Source: Chrysomallon squamiferum
Taxonomy: Eukaryota; Mollusca; Gastropoda; Neomphalida; Peltospiridae
NCBI GenBank assembly: GCA_012295275.1
Contig: CM022670.1
Location: 29,217,938 to 29,281,937 of the forward strand
Direction of reading: 5' to 3'
Length of the DNA: 64,000 nucleotides
The position numbers and the translations under genes are program-made. This document shows, piece by piece, positions 28,201 to 38,173 of this stretch; the stretch's first letter is position 1, and the number at the start of each line of letters is the position of its first letter. A model generated the notes under the pieces. It was not told the origin of the DNA. It was given only the letters and a program-made list of their open reading frames with translations, and did not search any database.

Positions 28201-31200
28201 TACGTACAAGGGCAGAGGAATCACAGCCTGAAATATTTAAATATTTGACAAAAAAATACAGCTGATGTGTATGTGGTAAAATCCGTGTGTTCAAGTACAT
28301 GTGTGGATTACGTTCATGTGCAAATTTAAAAAAATATATAAATAATATATATTTATGCATATGATACGTGCATGTGTTTGTGTGTATGCAAATGTTTGTG
28401 TGTGGTTATGTTTAGCTATTTTTCTTATTTCAAAGGGATACAGATAGTATTCTTCAATCATTTGTGTAGTTTAAACTATAAACTCACCTAAACTCTCTCT
28501 TGTTTTCATCTCTTTACAGTTAGCTTACATATTATTAATAAATATAATAAAGTGTGGTACCTGAAATATGATGATGTAAGTCCAGAATACAATAAAGCCC
28601 TGATAGAATGGACTGTATTGTTTTAAATCACCAAAAGGTATAAATGGAACTAAATTTGTGTTTTCAGTCAACTGATCATAATCTCCAAGCCAAATTCCAC
28701 TCCCTGAATAAAAAACCAAAATTGTTTTGGATAATTAATAAAATAATTATTATAAAATGGTTTAAAACTTACTCCGACATTTACATTATTCTCAGTTTCA
28801 TACAGAGTTTCAATGATGAAAAAGTTATAAAATTTACAATTTCAGCAATAATTCAAAGACTCCACACTTCAGAGTAGAGGTAATATTTTTATTTACACAG
28901 AAAAAGCCTACATGTGTAAAATGTTGATAACATTTATCTTTATGTCTTTAGTAACAATTAACATTCATAATTTCATTTTAATGTAACAATTAACCTTTTT
29001 AATTTCATTTATAACTAACACATTAAACTGTTAAATACACAAACCCACACAGGAAAAAGAAGGAACTGCTAACCAATTTAACATATGAAACTTTAGCTTG
29101 ACAATATTAATATTGAATATTTATATCTGTTTTAAAAATTTTGGATGCAGATATTTTCTTTTTAAATACAATACTGACCTATGGCACAGAAGAAACACAG
29201 AAAAAGCAGCAGGATAACACACCAGATCACATCACGATTCAGCCTGCGCTCAAGTTTGCTCCTTTTGTATCTAGGACCACGGTTGTTTAACATGGCCTTT
29301 GTTTCATGACCTAGAGAAAAACAGTGATAAAATAATTACTGCTTACATTTTTCTCTTTATTATTTTCTTAACATATTTATGGAAAGTAAAAATTTGAAAT
29401 GAAATGTACTGAGAATATTTTTATAAAAGACAAAAACATACAATTATATTCAGTTCTTTTAACGTTGTAAGCTTTAGTTAAAAAGCTGTTGGAAGTGATA
29501 TTGAAAAATTAGACTAAATATACATATGTTGGTAAAATATTTTAAGAATTAGTCATCTGATTAGCTATATTAATTCTTTCAATAATATAAACTTGGTATT
29601 ATGATTTAGAATAAAAATAGATAACTGATAAACAATCCTGTTATCTCAGACTAACATAAGAAATAAGTAATTTACAAAAGCTGACCAGCATAAATCACAA
29701 TTCCTTCGACATAATCAGTATTCCTGATAATACATCCACGAAGTAACAGGTTGTCATTATTCAAGGCTATTTTTTCATTATTATCTTGAACACTGCAATA
29801 AAAAGTATTAACATTTATGTGTTCATCAATATAATTTTATAATTAAGTGAAAATATAATAAATAATGATTTCATACAAAAAGATTGAATTTGAATAATAT
29901 TAAGTAATGACAAAAAGAAATAACTCATCTTGTTTCATTTTTTTAATTTAAAAACTTAAGTCAAAATTTTAATCCAAAATCCAAAAATGTCAATCTTTGA
30001 TGAGATTTTAAACCCTAGAATAACATATATATCTATGTTATTTTATTAGCAATTTGTTTTACTATTAACACTGATAAAAGGAAAATAATTTAAAATATAC
30101 AAGACAAATACTGTTTTCAGTTACTGGTTTATTACTGGTTTGATCTGGCATAACAATAAAATATAACTTCAAATACAAATTGTAAATGATAACCTGTGTT
30201 ACATTTTTGTCCTTTCAAATTTATTTCATTGTTACACAGAATCTTTTTTCTTTCTTTTAAAAAAACAACAAAAAAAACCTAACAGTTTCTACCATTTACT
30301 GTTATCTGGTGTATATTTGTGCAATTCATTATCCAGGTGTTCAAAGACTACTTTAAAATACTGTTGTTGTTAACATGACAAATGTTGACTGATGCACTAT
30401 CTTGATAAGTTGATGGTCTACTCACATCTGGCCTCGAAATTTGTAGATTTCAGAGTTTGGTAATTCAACCTGCAGTTTGTGTCTAAAGTGGCTGGCTTCA
30501 AAATTTTCTTGCTGTTTGAAAATATAATGTGTACAAATTTAGAAAGTTCCAAATATTACATTTCTATATAATTTATATTTAATAATAATAACATTATGAT
30601 TGTTATATATGGATTCATTTACATATTTCTGGTTGGATTATTTGAAATCTTTTTTTGAAAAACAACAAATTTTAATAACTGTCTTCAATTTTAGTTTATA
30701 ATGAAAATTGAAAGTTATGATTTTCTGCATCAACCAGCAAATGTTAAATAACTTTGGTTATCTGAATAATTAAACTGCATAATTTAAATATATTCCTGCC
30801 AATTTTTGTTAAATATTATATGTAGATTGTTCTCTGTTTGTCAGTCTACATTATCCATATGTAAAATAAAGGAAATTAAAAGATTACAATTAAATCTTGG
30901 TAGTTGTTGTGGAATATCCTAAACATTACAATAATACATAATTTGAATTGTTATTAATGACAAAAATAAATCTGTGCTTTGATCCAACGTATCTTTTGTA
31001 CGTCTGTTTTTCAGTAGGATGGAACAGAATATACTTGATAACAGAATACTATAAATCAACTGCAGGCTGATTTTCTGGTTGATAGATTCAAAGGTTTCCC
31101 CAGGCCAAGTAGGTTACACAGTAATTTAACATCTGACCAATTATATGCATGTTTGTGTGTGTTTGTATATATATATATATATATATTGCTTAACAATAAA

Positions 31201-32250
31201 TAATGAATCATAACATCAAAACACATTTTATACAAATAATTATATGTATATATATATATATAAAATTATTTGTATAAAATTGAGTAAACCACTTACCTGA
31301 TAGTCCAAACCAGAAATAATCTGACGCTGTTTGAGATTATTCTCACCATCAAGATTTGATGTTTCAATGTGGCATATTCCCATAGAATCACTTGATCTTA
31401 ACAACAAAATGTCTGCTGGTATTTCTTCATTGCAAGCAAGATGGACAAAATCACCAGCATAAACTTTAGAAAAAATTGTTCTAACATATCTTTTCTCCTT
31501 TCTGGAAGACATAAAAATAAAACAAACACAAATTACAGGGAATTCCAAACAAAACATTTTAAATGGCTTACTTTCAATGTTACAGCTAAAGGTATTTGAC
31601 ATGTGACTAATATTTCTGTTTAAGATATATTTTATTTATATCAGTTATTTATAAAAGTAAATATAAATTCTAACTACATAGAGTATTATTAATTACAAAT
31701 ATTCAATGACAGTTTTCTAAAGAAAATAACATTTTATATTTAAAAAACCAAATAGTATAAATATTTTGTTAAAATGAGGATAGTTTGTACTTAAGCACCT
31801 TTGTACAAATTTTTATAATTATACTTATACTAGTTTTAACTTATAGGTGTCTTACCTACAAAATACTCGGCATGTCTGTTGATTGATTTTTTTGTCAGAA
31901 CGATATCTTCTAAAATCTTCAAAAGAATCTTTTACTGCTGTGACCAATAACACAAATATCACTGGAACCATTGCAATTTCTTTACCAAAAGCTTGAACCT
32001 CTGGCACCCAATTTAAACACACCACAAATATAAAATAAAGATTTGCAAATCTATGAAACTGTTCAAATAGATTTTTTGGAACAAATGATAAAATGCTATA
32101 TTTAGTTGTTTTAATTTTGTTGGTGCAATATCCGTAATTTGGATGATTTTTGGAATCAATTGGAATGTCATCTGGAACTGTATGGTTTGGTACAACAATC
32201 CGAAATTTGGGCCCCGTATTATGATTACGTTGAAATATATTCCCCATCAT
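19276..32250 (-). CDS. ATP10: P4-ATPase phospholipid flippase, ATP10A/B/D type, complete
   Basis: Coding exons in order: 31856-32250, 31297-31501, 30426-30511, 29686-29792, 29179-29310, 28561-28703, 27978-28227, 27559-27629, 27150-27329, 26425-26764, 26180-26341, 25739-25830, 24915-25041, 24342-24526, 23450-23641, 23191-23245, 22467-22669, 21962-22162, 21413-21493, 20462-20566, 19959-20146, 19276-19498. They total 3723 nt, 1240 residues, with every phase matching. The enzyme should move lipids from the outer to the cytosolic leaflet; vertebrate relatives handle phosphatidylcholine and glucosylceramide. Motifs: N-terminal [18 protein letters not shown]-domain DGEN (183-186); phosphorylation loop DKTGTLT (Asp413); N-domain ESPDE (605-609) and KGAD (675-678); TGDK (794-797); hinge GDGANDV (908-914); C-terminal membrane segments. 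[26 protein letters not shown] and DHPSNPYW place it with ATP10. The usual membrane PISL reads PLPL (360-363). It is shorter than human ATP10D (about 1426), mainly in linker and tail. Confidence 0.93.
22981..23020. repeat. GA-rich simple repeat
   Basis: AGAGAG with CAG interruptions, within an ATP10 intron. On the transcript it is a CT-rich tract. Confidence 0.85.
23870..24180. other. Less AT-rich island inside an ATP10 intron
   Basis: This lies in the intron between the exons at 24342-24526 and 23450-23641. It is less AT-rich than neighbouring intron and includes CTGGTTGCTGGCCAGCCTG and TACTGCCTAGGCCAGAAGC. No open frame or tRNA-like promoter boxes were recognised. It may be an old repeat copy. 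Confidence 0.25.
25175..25345. repeat. Degenerate tandem repeat in an ATP10 intron
   Basis: Three imperfect copies of a unit built around CTAACAAAAGCCTTTTGACTA occur near 25181, 25253 and 25315. They are spaced about 72 and 62 bases apart, with drift between copies. Confidence 0.55.
27978..28227 (-). CDS. ATP10: ATP10 exon 7: membrane gate and phosphorylation site
   Basis: This 250-nt exon starts [20 protein letters not shown] and runs into [20 protein letters not shown], then [10 protein letters not shown]. It carries the catalytic Asp413 in DKTGT and the fourth membrane segment. The flippase consensus P-I-S-L is replaced by P-L-P-L, coded CCT CTG CCC TTG, so the serine is a proline. The exon is otherwise strongly conserved. 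Confidence 0.9.
31225..31280. repeat. 17-bp perfect inverted repeat beside the ATP10 exon 2 donor
   Basis: Arms at 31225-31241 and 31264-31280 are exact reverse complements (core TTTTATACAAATAATT) around a 22-base AT loop. On the ATP10 transcript the hairpin starts about a dozen bases after the donor site (GTAAG at 31292-31296). Confidence 0.75.
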
Positions 32251-32637
32251 GGATAAATGTTGGTTGAACACTGAATATAAATAATATATATATATATTTT
32301 AAATTAGAAAAAACAAAATTTGTTTAATAAAAGTAGAAATTACGGTATGTTTGTTTTCATTTAACATCTCAATTTTTCAAGTATGATTCTGTAGTATTTG
32401 ATCCAAATCCTGCCGACAGATACTAGTCCAGGTCTGTATCAAAAGATTCTTATGCCAGCATATCCTTGTAGACATGGCAGGTTTTTCTATATCCATATGC
32501 CACTTCAGAAAATTAATTATACAAAATATGACCGGTATTTCTTCAACGTCAGTGCAGGAAGTATTAAAGATAAAACACTGTCGACTGTAGGTTATTTGGT
32601 TTGTCCACCGTATAAAGAATACTATTCTTGAAGTTAC

Positions 32638-32689
32638 CAACGACAGTTTTCTTTAACATATACACTTTCTGGGTTAAACAAACCATCAT
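32638..32689 (-). other. ATP10: Possible upstream coding exon of ATP10
   Basis: The exon that holds the chosen ATP10 start is preceded by an acceptor-like TTATATTCAG (AG at 32271-32272), so an upstream exon is likely. A donor-like GTAACT at 32632-32637 would end one at 32638. An ATG at 32687-32689 would then read in frame into ATP10 and add 24 residues (MMVCLTQKVYMLKKTVV plus VFNQHLS). Equally, this exon may be purely 5'UTR, because an overlapping frame that starts earlier would hinder use of this ATG. I keep the start at 32250. Confidence 0.3.
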
Positions 32690-32895
32690 TAAGCCAATCA
32701 ATATATTTCCTAGTTATAGAATAAACATATCCAAACAAAATCATTCCTCCCAACCGGACAACATGATGGCAACGACAAATGTGTGTACACAAAAACAAAA
32801 TACTTATTTGTAATAATTTCATGAATTGGTTACGCTGATTTCATTTCACCAATGAAAATGCTTGTTACTCGATGACAAACGGGCACCTAACAAGT
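32690..32895. promoter_or_regulatory. Shared bidirectional promoter of ATP10 and COMMD8
   Basis: The two start codons point away from each other, 645 bases apart. CG dinucleotides become frequent at its right-hand end and into COMMD8 exon 1 (about 32830-32940), unlike the surroundings. Two CCAAT boxes lie in opposite orientation: ATTGG at 32825-32829 and CCAAT at 32849-32853. There is no clear TATA box. A TGACGTC element (32909-32915) sits just inside the first COMMD8 exon. Transcription start sites are not visible. Confidence 0.6.
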
Positions 32896-35022
32896 ATGGC
32901 GATTCCCCTGACGTCTGCGGAAGACGTAAATATCGCACTGAGCAAATGCTCATCTGCAGAAATACACAACGTAGTAACTCTTATTCGATTATAGCATAAA
33001 TTACATTATTTCTAACAACTTAACGGGTAGACGAACAAATATTTTTCGTTAAATTTGTCTTAGTATGTTAGTAAACAGTGAAACATTGGTGTTATTGAGT
33101 TAACGCCCACCACCAACATATTGCATAATGAATCAAATGATGATCATGTTGAAGTATATATACATTTAATATTTATAAATTGATAAATTAGGACTTTGTA
33201 AATAATATATTCTGCCCATTATTATTATAAATAACATTAAGAAATGAACTACATAAACGGCTATTTCAGTATTTGATTGTTCCTTGAAATCAACAACAAA
33301 AATAAAATTAAATAAGAAGAAAAAGAAAGAGATAAATGGGCAGGAAATGGGCAGAAAGTTTTGTTTTTATTATTATTATTATTTTTTTTTTTCCTAGTTA
33401 GCACATCATGTAGCTCATCACATTTGCTTAGGGAGTCCACTTAATTATAATCAGTATTCAAAACACTGGACTTCAGCAGAATGGTGGAATGTGACTGACT
33501 TTCTTTTTTCATTATTCAAGACAGCTATCAAACATTCATGGTCAAAAGAACAGGTATTTTTAGATACTGATGTTAACCATATATCCTTAACTAAATTTGT
33601 GTAATTCAAATTCCAAGTCTGTTATGATGCATTTCTTTTTGTTTTTATCAGTTTTAATTTTGATCTTGTATCTCTGATATTATTGCATTATTAATATATC
33701 ATTTTGACCTGATTATGTTAATATAAAGAAATTAGAAAAGTAATCTAAAATTACAACTGTTGCTGTCTTATTTCAGATATCAAGGATTTAACATGGGCTT
33801 TTTCTTTCATGCATTCTTTTTAAACAATTTATCAGTTCAAAATTTAATTTTTTGTTTAACATAATCCAAATGTAAATTTACTGTTGTTTATTTCTTTTCT
33901 TTTTTAAAATTTCTTTTAGTTTACATTTGCTTATCCATTCCATTAAATTTTGAAAATATTGGGTATAATATATTTTGTTGAGATTTTCAAGGTAGTTGAA
34001 GAGTTAGGTACCTTACCTGAAAACACAAAGGAAAACCTGTTTGAGGTAATAACGGTACACAGAGATGCACTTCATCATCACTTCAAGGAACAAACTACTG
34101 CCATTTCACAAAATATATTAACAGACTTTGATTGGCAGCTAAAGGTAATCATTATTAAAAATACAGTAATCTGAACTCTAAAGATTTTCCTAAAGAAATT
34201 GTCAGTACTGAATATTTTTTAGCTTATTATGATCAATATTGAATACTGAATATTATATAATAAAACAAAGACACAGGATGTAATAATGTCCTTGGAGCCA
34301 ATATCAGTACTAAGTAACTGTTAGGGTGCTAGCCACATATTTAGTTGTAAAAGTGCATTTGGTTAAGTTTTTATATTTCAGTTAATAACATTCATATTTA
34401 ATATTACTGCTAAATATAAATAAAGATAGCAATATAATCAGTATTTTGTTAATATAATGTTCAGGAAAATTTTTTTTTTTTTTTTATCTAACCAGCATTT
34501 CTTTTTGTCAAAACAAATTTCATAAACGTATGTTATTGACATTAACAGGGACTTGTACTGTTTAATTTATTTTCATTAAAAAAAATGTTCCACTTTCAGT
34601 TAGTTATGTCCAGTGACAAGATGGCGTCACTACATATACCATTACTAAATCTAGACATGCAGATAAAAAATAGTGACAATGAAAATAAAATAGTTTCTCT
34701 TGAAATGGATCAAAAAGATGTGAAAACATTGTTATCTGCATTAGAAAGTGCTGGGAAGGTAAATTTGTTATTATTTCACTATTGAATTATTTAAATGGAG
34801 GTTTTGTTACAAATTAAAATGATTTATTAAATCAAGACTTAAATAAGTTTCCATTGTTGTTTATTTAAGCATATTATTCTTAGTTGTACTAACCTTAGTT
34901 CCCATATTTTGAGATGAGATCAAGCAAATAATTATATACTTTTAATCTAAATACTAATACTGTAAGGTTGTAAATTAATGTTTTTTCTTTTTAAATAGGT
35001 GCTACAACAACTGACAATATGA
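32896..35022 (+). CDS. COMMD8: COMM domain-containing protein 8, complete
   Basis: Exons are 32896-32970, 33398-33553, 33992-34144, 34600-34758 and 34999-35022, all breaks at phase 0, giving 188 residues (human COMMD8 has 183). COMMD proteins form a ring within the Commander complex, which recycles membrane cargo from endosomes and influences NF-kB signalling. The N-terminal helical domain (roughly 1-115) aligns with human COMMD8 through LSKCSSAEIHN-LAHHVAHHIC and WTSAEWWNVTDF. The COMM domain (about 120-188) begins FDWQLK-LVMSSDKMASL, runs through IPLLNLDM and ends ESAGKVLQQLTI, matching the human order FDWQVK, SSDKIAAL, PLLSL, AANKV. The start is fixed by exon-phase fit and alignment of this short first exon. 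It is divergent from ATP10 and convergent with UQCRQ. Confidence 0.93.
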
Positions 35023-35283
35023 TGATCAGTCTTCAAAGATAACATCAAGCTGACTTTAACTTCTATTTCCTAGTGACTGTCCTTGTTTTAATATTTAGAG
35101 GACTCATTATTAATAACATTGTCACAGCCATATGGAAACTGGAAGACTTTTCAGTGAATCCATTCAAAATATTATTAAACACAAAACAGCATTATTTAGT
35201 GCAAACATTCTGAATGTAATGAATGATTAGTTATTTAAAGATTTCCTTTTCTTTTAAATGTGAGTTATAAACTTTGTTGAATG

Positions 35284-35289
35284 AATAAA
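35284..35289 (+). promoter_or_regulatory. Poly(A) signal AATAAA (COMMD8)
   Basis: Canonical hexamer 262 bases after the COMMD8 stop, in the context GAATGAATAAACTG. A second AATAAA follows at 35367-35372. Confidence 0.5.
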
Positions 35290-35506
35290 CTGCACAATTT
35301 AATTTACTGTTTGAAATTTAAAGATAAGAATTGAAATTATATCTGTAAATATATTTTGTAACCAAGAATAAAAAAATAAGTAAATACTTCATTTGTTGGG
35401 TATTTTTGTAACCGAAGAAGCACTAACTGAAGTTTACAATCAGCACAGCTGATAATCATGATTATAAATTTGTAGCACAAATAATTTACTGAGAAGGAAA
35501 CATACA

Positions 35507-35722
35507 TTGCAGATTTGTATCAGGCAATTATGTCATGTTATACATGTGGCAAGGACCATTAAATATGAACAAAAGGGAAACCCTGCTCTTCTTCAATTAG
35601 CAGATCCTTTTCACCCTAATGATAACCAGCTTTTGGGCAAAAATGATTATGCAAGCCAGCAACCACTCTCACCTGATTCTGCCACCCTCCCAGTGGACTC
35701 TAGTATTAAAGGAGACAGATAG
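35507..35722 (+). other. Unexplained open frame after COMMD8
   Basis: An open frame follows an acceptor-like ACATTGCAG and ends in TAG at 35720-35722. The later part, with segments GNPALLQLADPFHPNDNQLL and PLSPDSATLPVDSSIKGDR, looks coding-like: varied composition, moderate GC, proline and aspartate use. I do not recognise it and found no upstream exon that reaches it. It could be an alternative 3' exon, a decayed gene copy, or chance. Its own start codon is uncertain (the frame opens with TTG). Confidence 0.2.
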
Positions 35723-35922
35723 ATATATATTGCACAGTAATAATTTTGGATTTATGGTTAATAAATAACATACAAACCGTGACAATAACAAAAAACCCAA
35801 ATTTTGTATTAATTTTTTTATGGCATTCTAAAAATACACACTAGTCAGGATGTTCACACTTTCTTATTGTGAAAACATTACTGAATCAATCACTGAGTCT
35901 CTCAATGTTCATATATTAAAAG

Positions 35923-36514
35923 TTATTCGTCTTTGCTGAACTGTGAAGGAAGTTTCCTCTTTGCTCTCTCAAATTCTGAGTCACCATAGTCAATAACCAA
36001 GTAAGCTCCAATAAAAGCTGAAAACAAAGAAAAACATTTTATTAATCCAATAATTTAAACAACCAATATCAGTGACAGTGTTATGCTAAGGTAAGATGCT
36101 GAAGTTGAGAAGAAAATGGGGTGCAAAGAACAGAAGCAGTATTGAATTATCTTCTACATATCCTAATTATAGCATACTGTTGTAATTTCCAATTTATGAA
36201 AGGTATATAAATACTACAGATTCAAGAAAATACATTGATACACAAAAGAAATTAATATTATTTGTATAATTATCCAACAATGTCACAAGATGCCTTAAAT
36301 ATATTTCTATAAAGTCTGGGTTTTTTAGAAAATTACTCACATTAAAAGAATTGAACTTACGTGGTACAACTTTAAACACTTGTTCTCTGAATCGTCTCCA
36401 CATATTTGGAATCCCTTTTGAGATGGCACCTGCAAAGGCCTTTTGTTCAAATGGTGACAAACTGTGTTGGATTATCCCACGAACGTAAGTAAGCTGTCCA
36501 AAATGACGACCCAT
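35923..36514 (-). CDS. UQCRQ: Cytochrome b-c1 complex subunit 8 (QP-C), complete
   Basis: Coding exons 36361-36514 and 35923-36017 join in phase 1 to give 82 residues, the same length as the human protein. It is a small inner-membrane subunit of respiratory complex III that lies next to cytochrome b and helps form the ubiquinone-binding region. MGRHFGQLTYVRGIIQHSLS-PFEQKAF matches human MGREFGNLTRMR...SLSPFEQRA. KGIPNMWRRFREQVFKVVP is followed by one membrane segment (FIGAYLVIDYG) and the C-terminal SEFERAKRK. The acceptor-like ATTTTTTATAG immediately before TCAACATGG suggests a non-coding upstream exon. It is tail-to-tail with COMMD8 and head-to-head with PHKA. Confidence 0.95.
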
Positions 36515-37696
36515 GTTGACTATAAAAAATACCAGTTTATTAGTAAAGAGTAACAATAGGCCTACTGCTTACAGCCATCATCTTAAAATACCTAATTAGC
36601 CAACAGCAAAATAACAACAGCAGTCAGCAAATTCAGCTTCTAAATATATGTTTTTATACTGTTTATCCCAATCACTTAATCTTATTTAATAGTTATGAAG
36701 TTTTAAAGGGCCGACTTTAAAAAAATGCTATGTCACGAGTATGTGTATGTTACAATGTGATATCAACATACAATGATACATGCATTTCAACTACCTACTG
36801 AATATATTCCAAAGATTGGAAACATTTTCTTGGTGGATGCCAGTATATACTTCAGACTGATAGTATGATTAAATTAAAAAGTTGTCTGTCTCGATATAAA
36901 AATTATTATATTAGTGTTACTTAAGTAAATAATATATTTAATACTTTAACCAAGTTTAAGTTTTAGTTTATAACCATAATATAATAACTATTCTATTTTT
37001 AATAATGATTTAATGATTAGTTACCCATTTTTCTCTTGTATCTATAAGCTGATGGATTAAGTGTGTCATACTTTTATATATTTGTTTACATCATGTTAAA
37101 TTTTAAATTTATTTCACAAAACGTGAGATTGTTCGATTTGACAGAATGAGAATCGGTAAAAAGCAGAGGACAAACATTAAGATCAAGGTCAGATAATAAC
37201 ATTACACAAACTAGTAACTTAGAATTCATTTGTCACAAATAAACTGAAACGATAAAAAAATAACATTAAAATAATATACGTTTAAAACAAAGCCAAAATA
37301 TTACGTTTGTAGAATATTAACTGAGAACTTCTCTAATATGCTCCAACGTGAGAAATCCCACTGTGTGTTTGTACTCAATTCCACCCAAGCACTAAGAGCA
37401 TTCGTGAAATATTAATACTGTAAAGTATGTGTTGGATTATAAATCTTATATATTTTATCATTTAACACATATTCAGTTTCAATATGGGTGGTGAAGTTTT
37501 AAAAGAGCGCTTAGCAAGAGTTTGTTTCATTAATATCTAAAACATTAATCCGTTGTTATTAGTGTCTTTAGCTCTTGATCTACTGATGAAGTGTATAGGT
37601 TATATTTGTTTAATTTCAGAAAATAATGTAGTTAACACCTATAATTTAAATAACCTATATTTACAATAGTAACAATAAGAATAATAAAATAAAGTA

Positions 37697-37699
<3 letters not shown>

Positions 37700-37734
<35 letters not shown>
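37700..37734. repeat. CA dinucleotide repeat
   Basis: An uninterrupted run of about 17 CA units upstream of PHKA. Confidence 0.95.
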
Positions 37735-37736
<2 letters not shown>

Positions 37737-37919
37737 AAATATGATAACAGTAAGACGGTTACAAATAATTAGAACGCCACCATAAACTACAAGCGATTTC
37801 TTTTCTCAGTATTTTTAATTACAAAAAAAAAAAAATATGGTTGATATTTAACGGTTCAAGTATTTTTTATTGTGGTATAGTCATTTAATTACTTATCGCA
37901 CATAATGCAAGGACAATAT

Positions 37920-38028
37920 GAATGGGCAGACTATAATAGCAGTATACGTGTGTTGCATGTACAAATTGCTAATCTTATAAACATTATCAGTGTAATTATG
38001 CTGCATTTCAGAAGAGTGAAACTTTGAT
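37920..38028 (+). repeat. Dispersed repeat, copy 1 (upstream of PHKA)
   Basis: It starts GAATGGGCAGACTATAATAG and includes TTGCATGTACAAATTGCTAA, ending GAAGAGTGAAACTTTGATA. It matches copy 2 at 45398-45506 over about 109 bases with about seven differences, in the same orientation. Sequence on either side is unrelated. Confidence 0.85.
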
Positions 38029-38173
38029 ATTCAAAACTGTGTTTCATAATAACATCAGATTACCAGATTTCAAAAACAGATAACGGTATTTGATATGACC
38101 TCGACCTTCACCTTCATTATAACAGAAGAAAATGTTGATGTTTTTACATATTCGATCTTATTAAGTCAACATT

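Larger units (their letters stand above)
36515..38173. promoter_or_regulatory. Divergent intergenic region, UQCRQ and PHKA
   Basis: This 1.66-kb gap separates the two start codons and must hold both promoters and 5'UTRs. It is AT-rich, with a CA repeat at 37700-37734 and one copy of a dispersed repeat at 37920-38028, about 145 bases upstream of the PHKA start. I see no TATA box or CpG cluster that pins down either promoter. Confidence 0.45.

Noticed and set aside
32398-32631. 77-residue plus-strand frame left of the ATP10/COMMD8 promoter
   Set aside because: No similarity recognised; the sense is opposite to the ATP10 leader that occupies this region.
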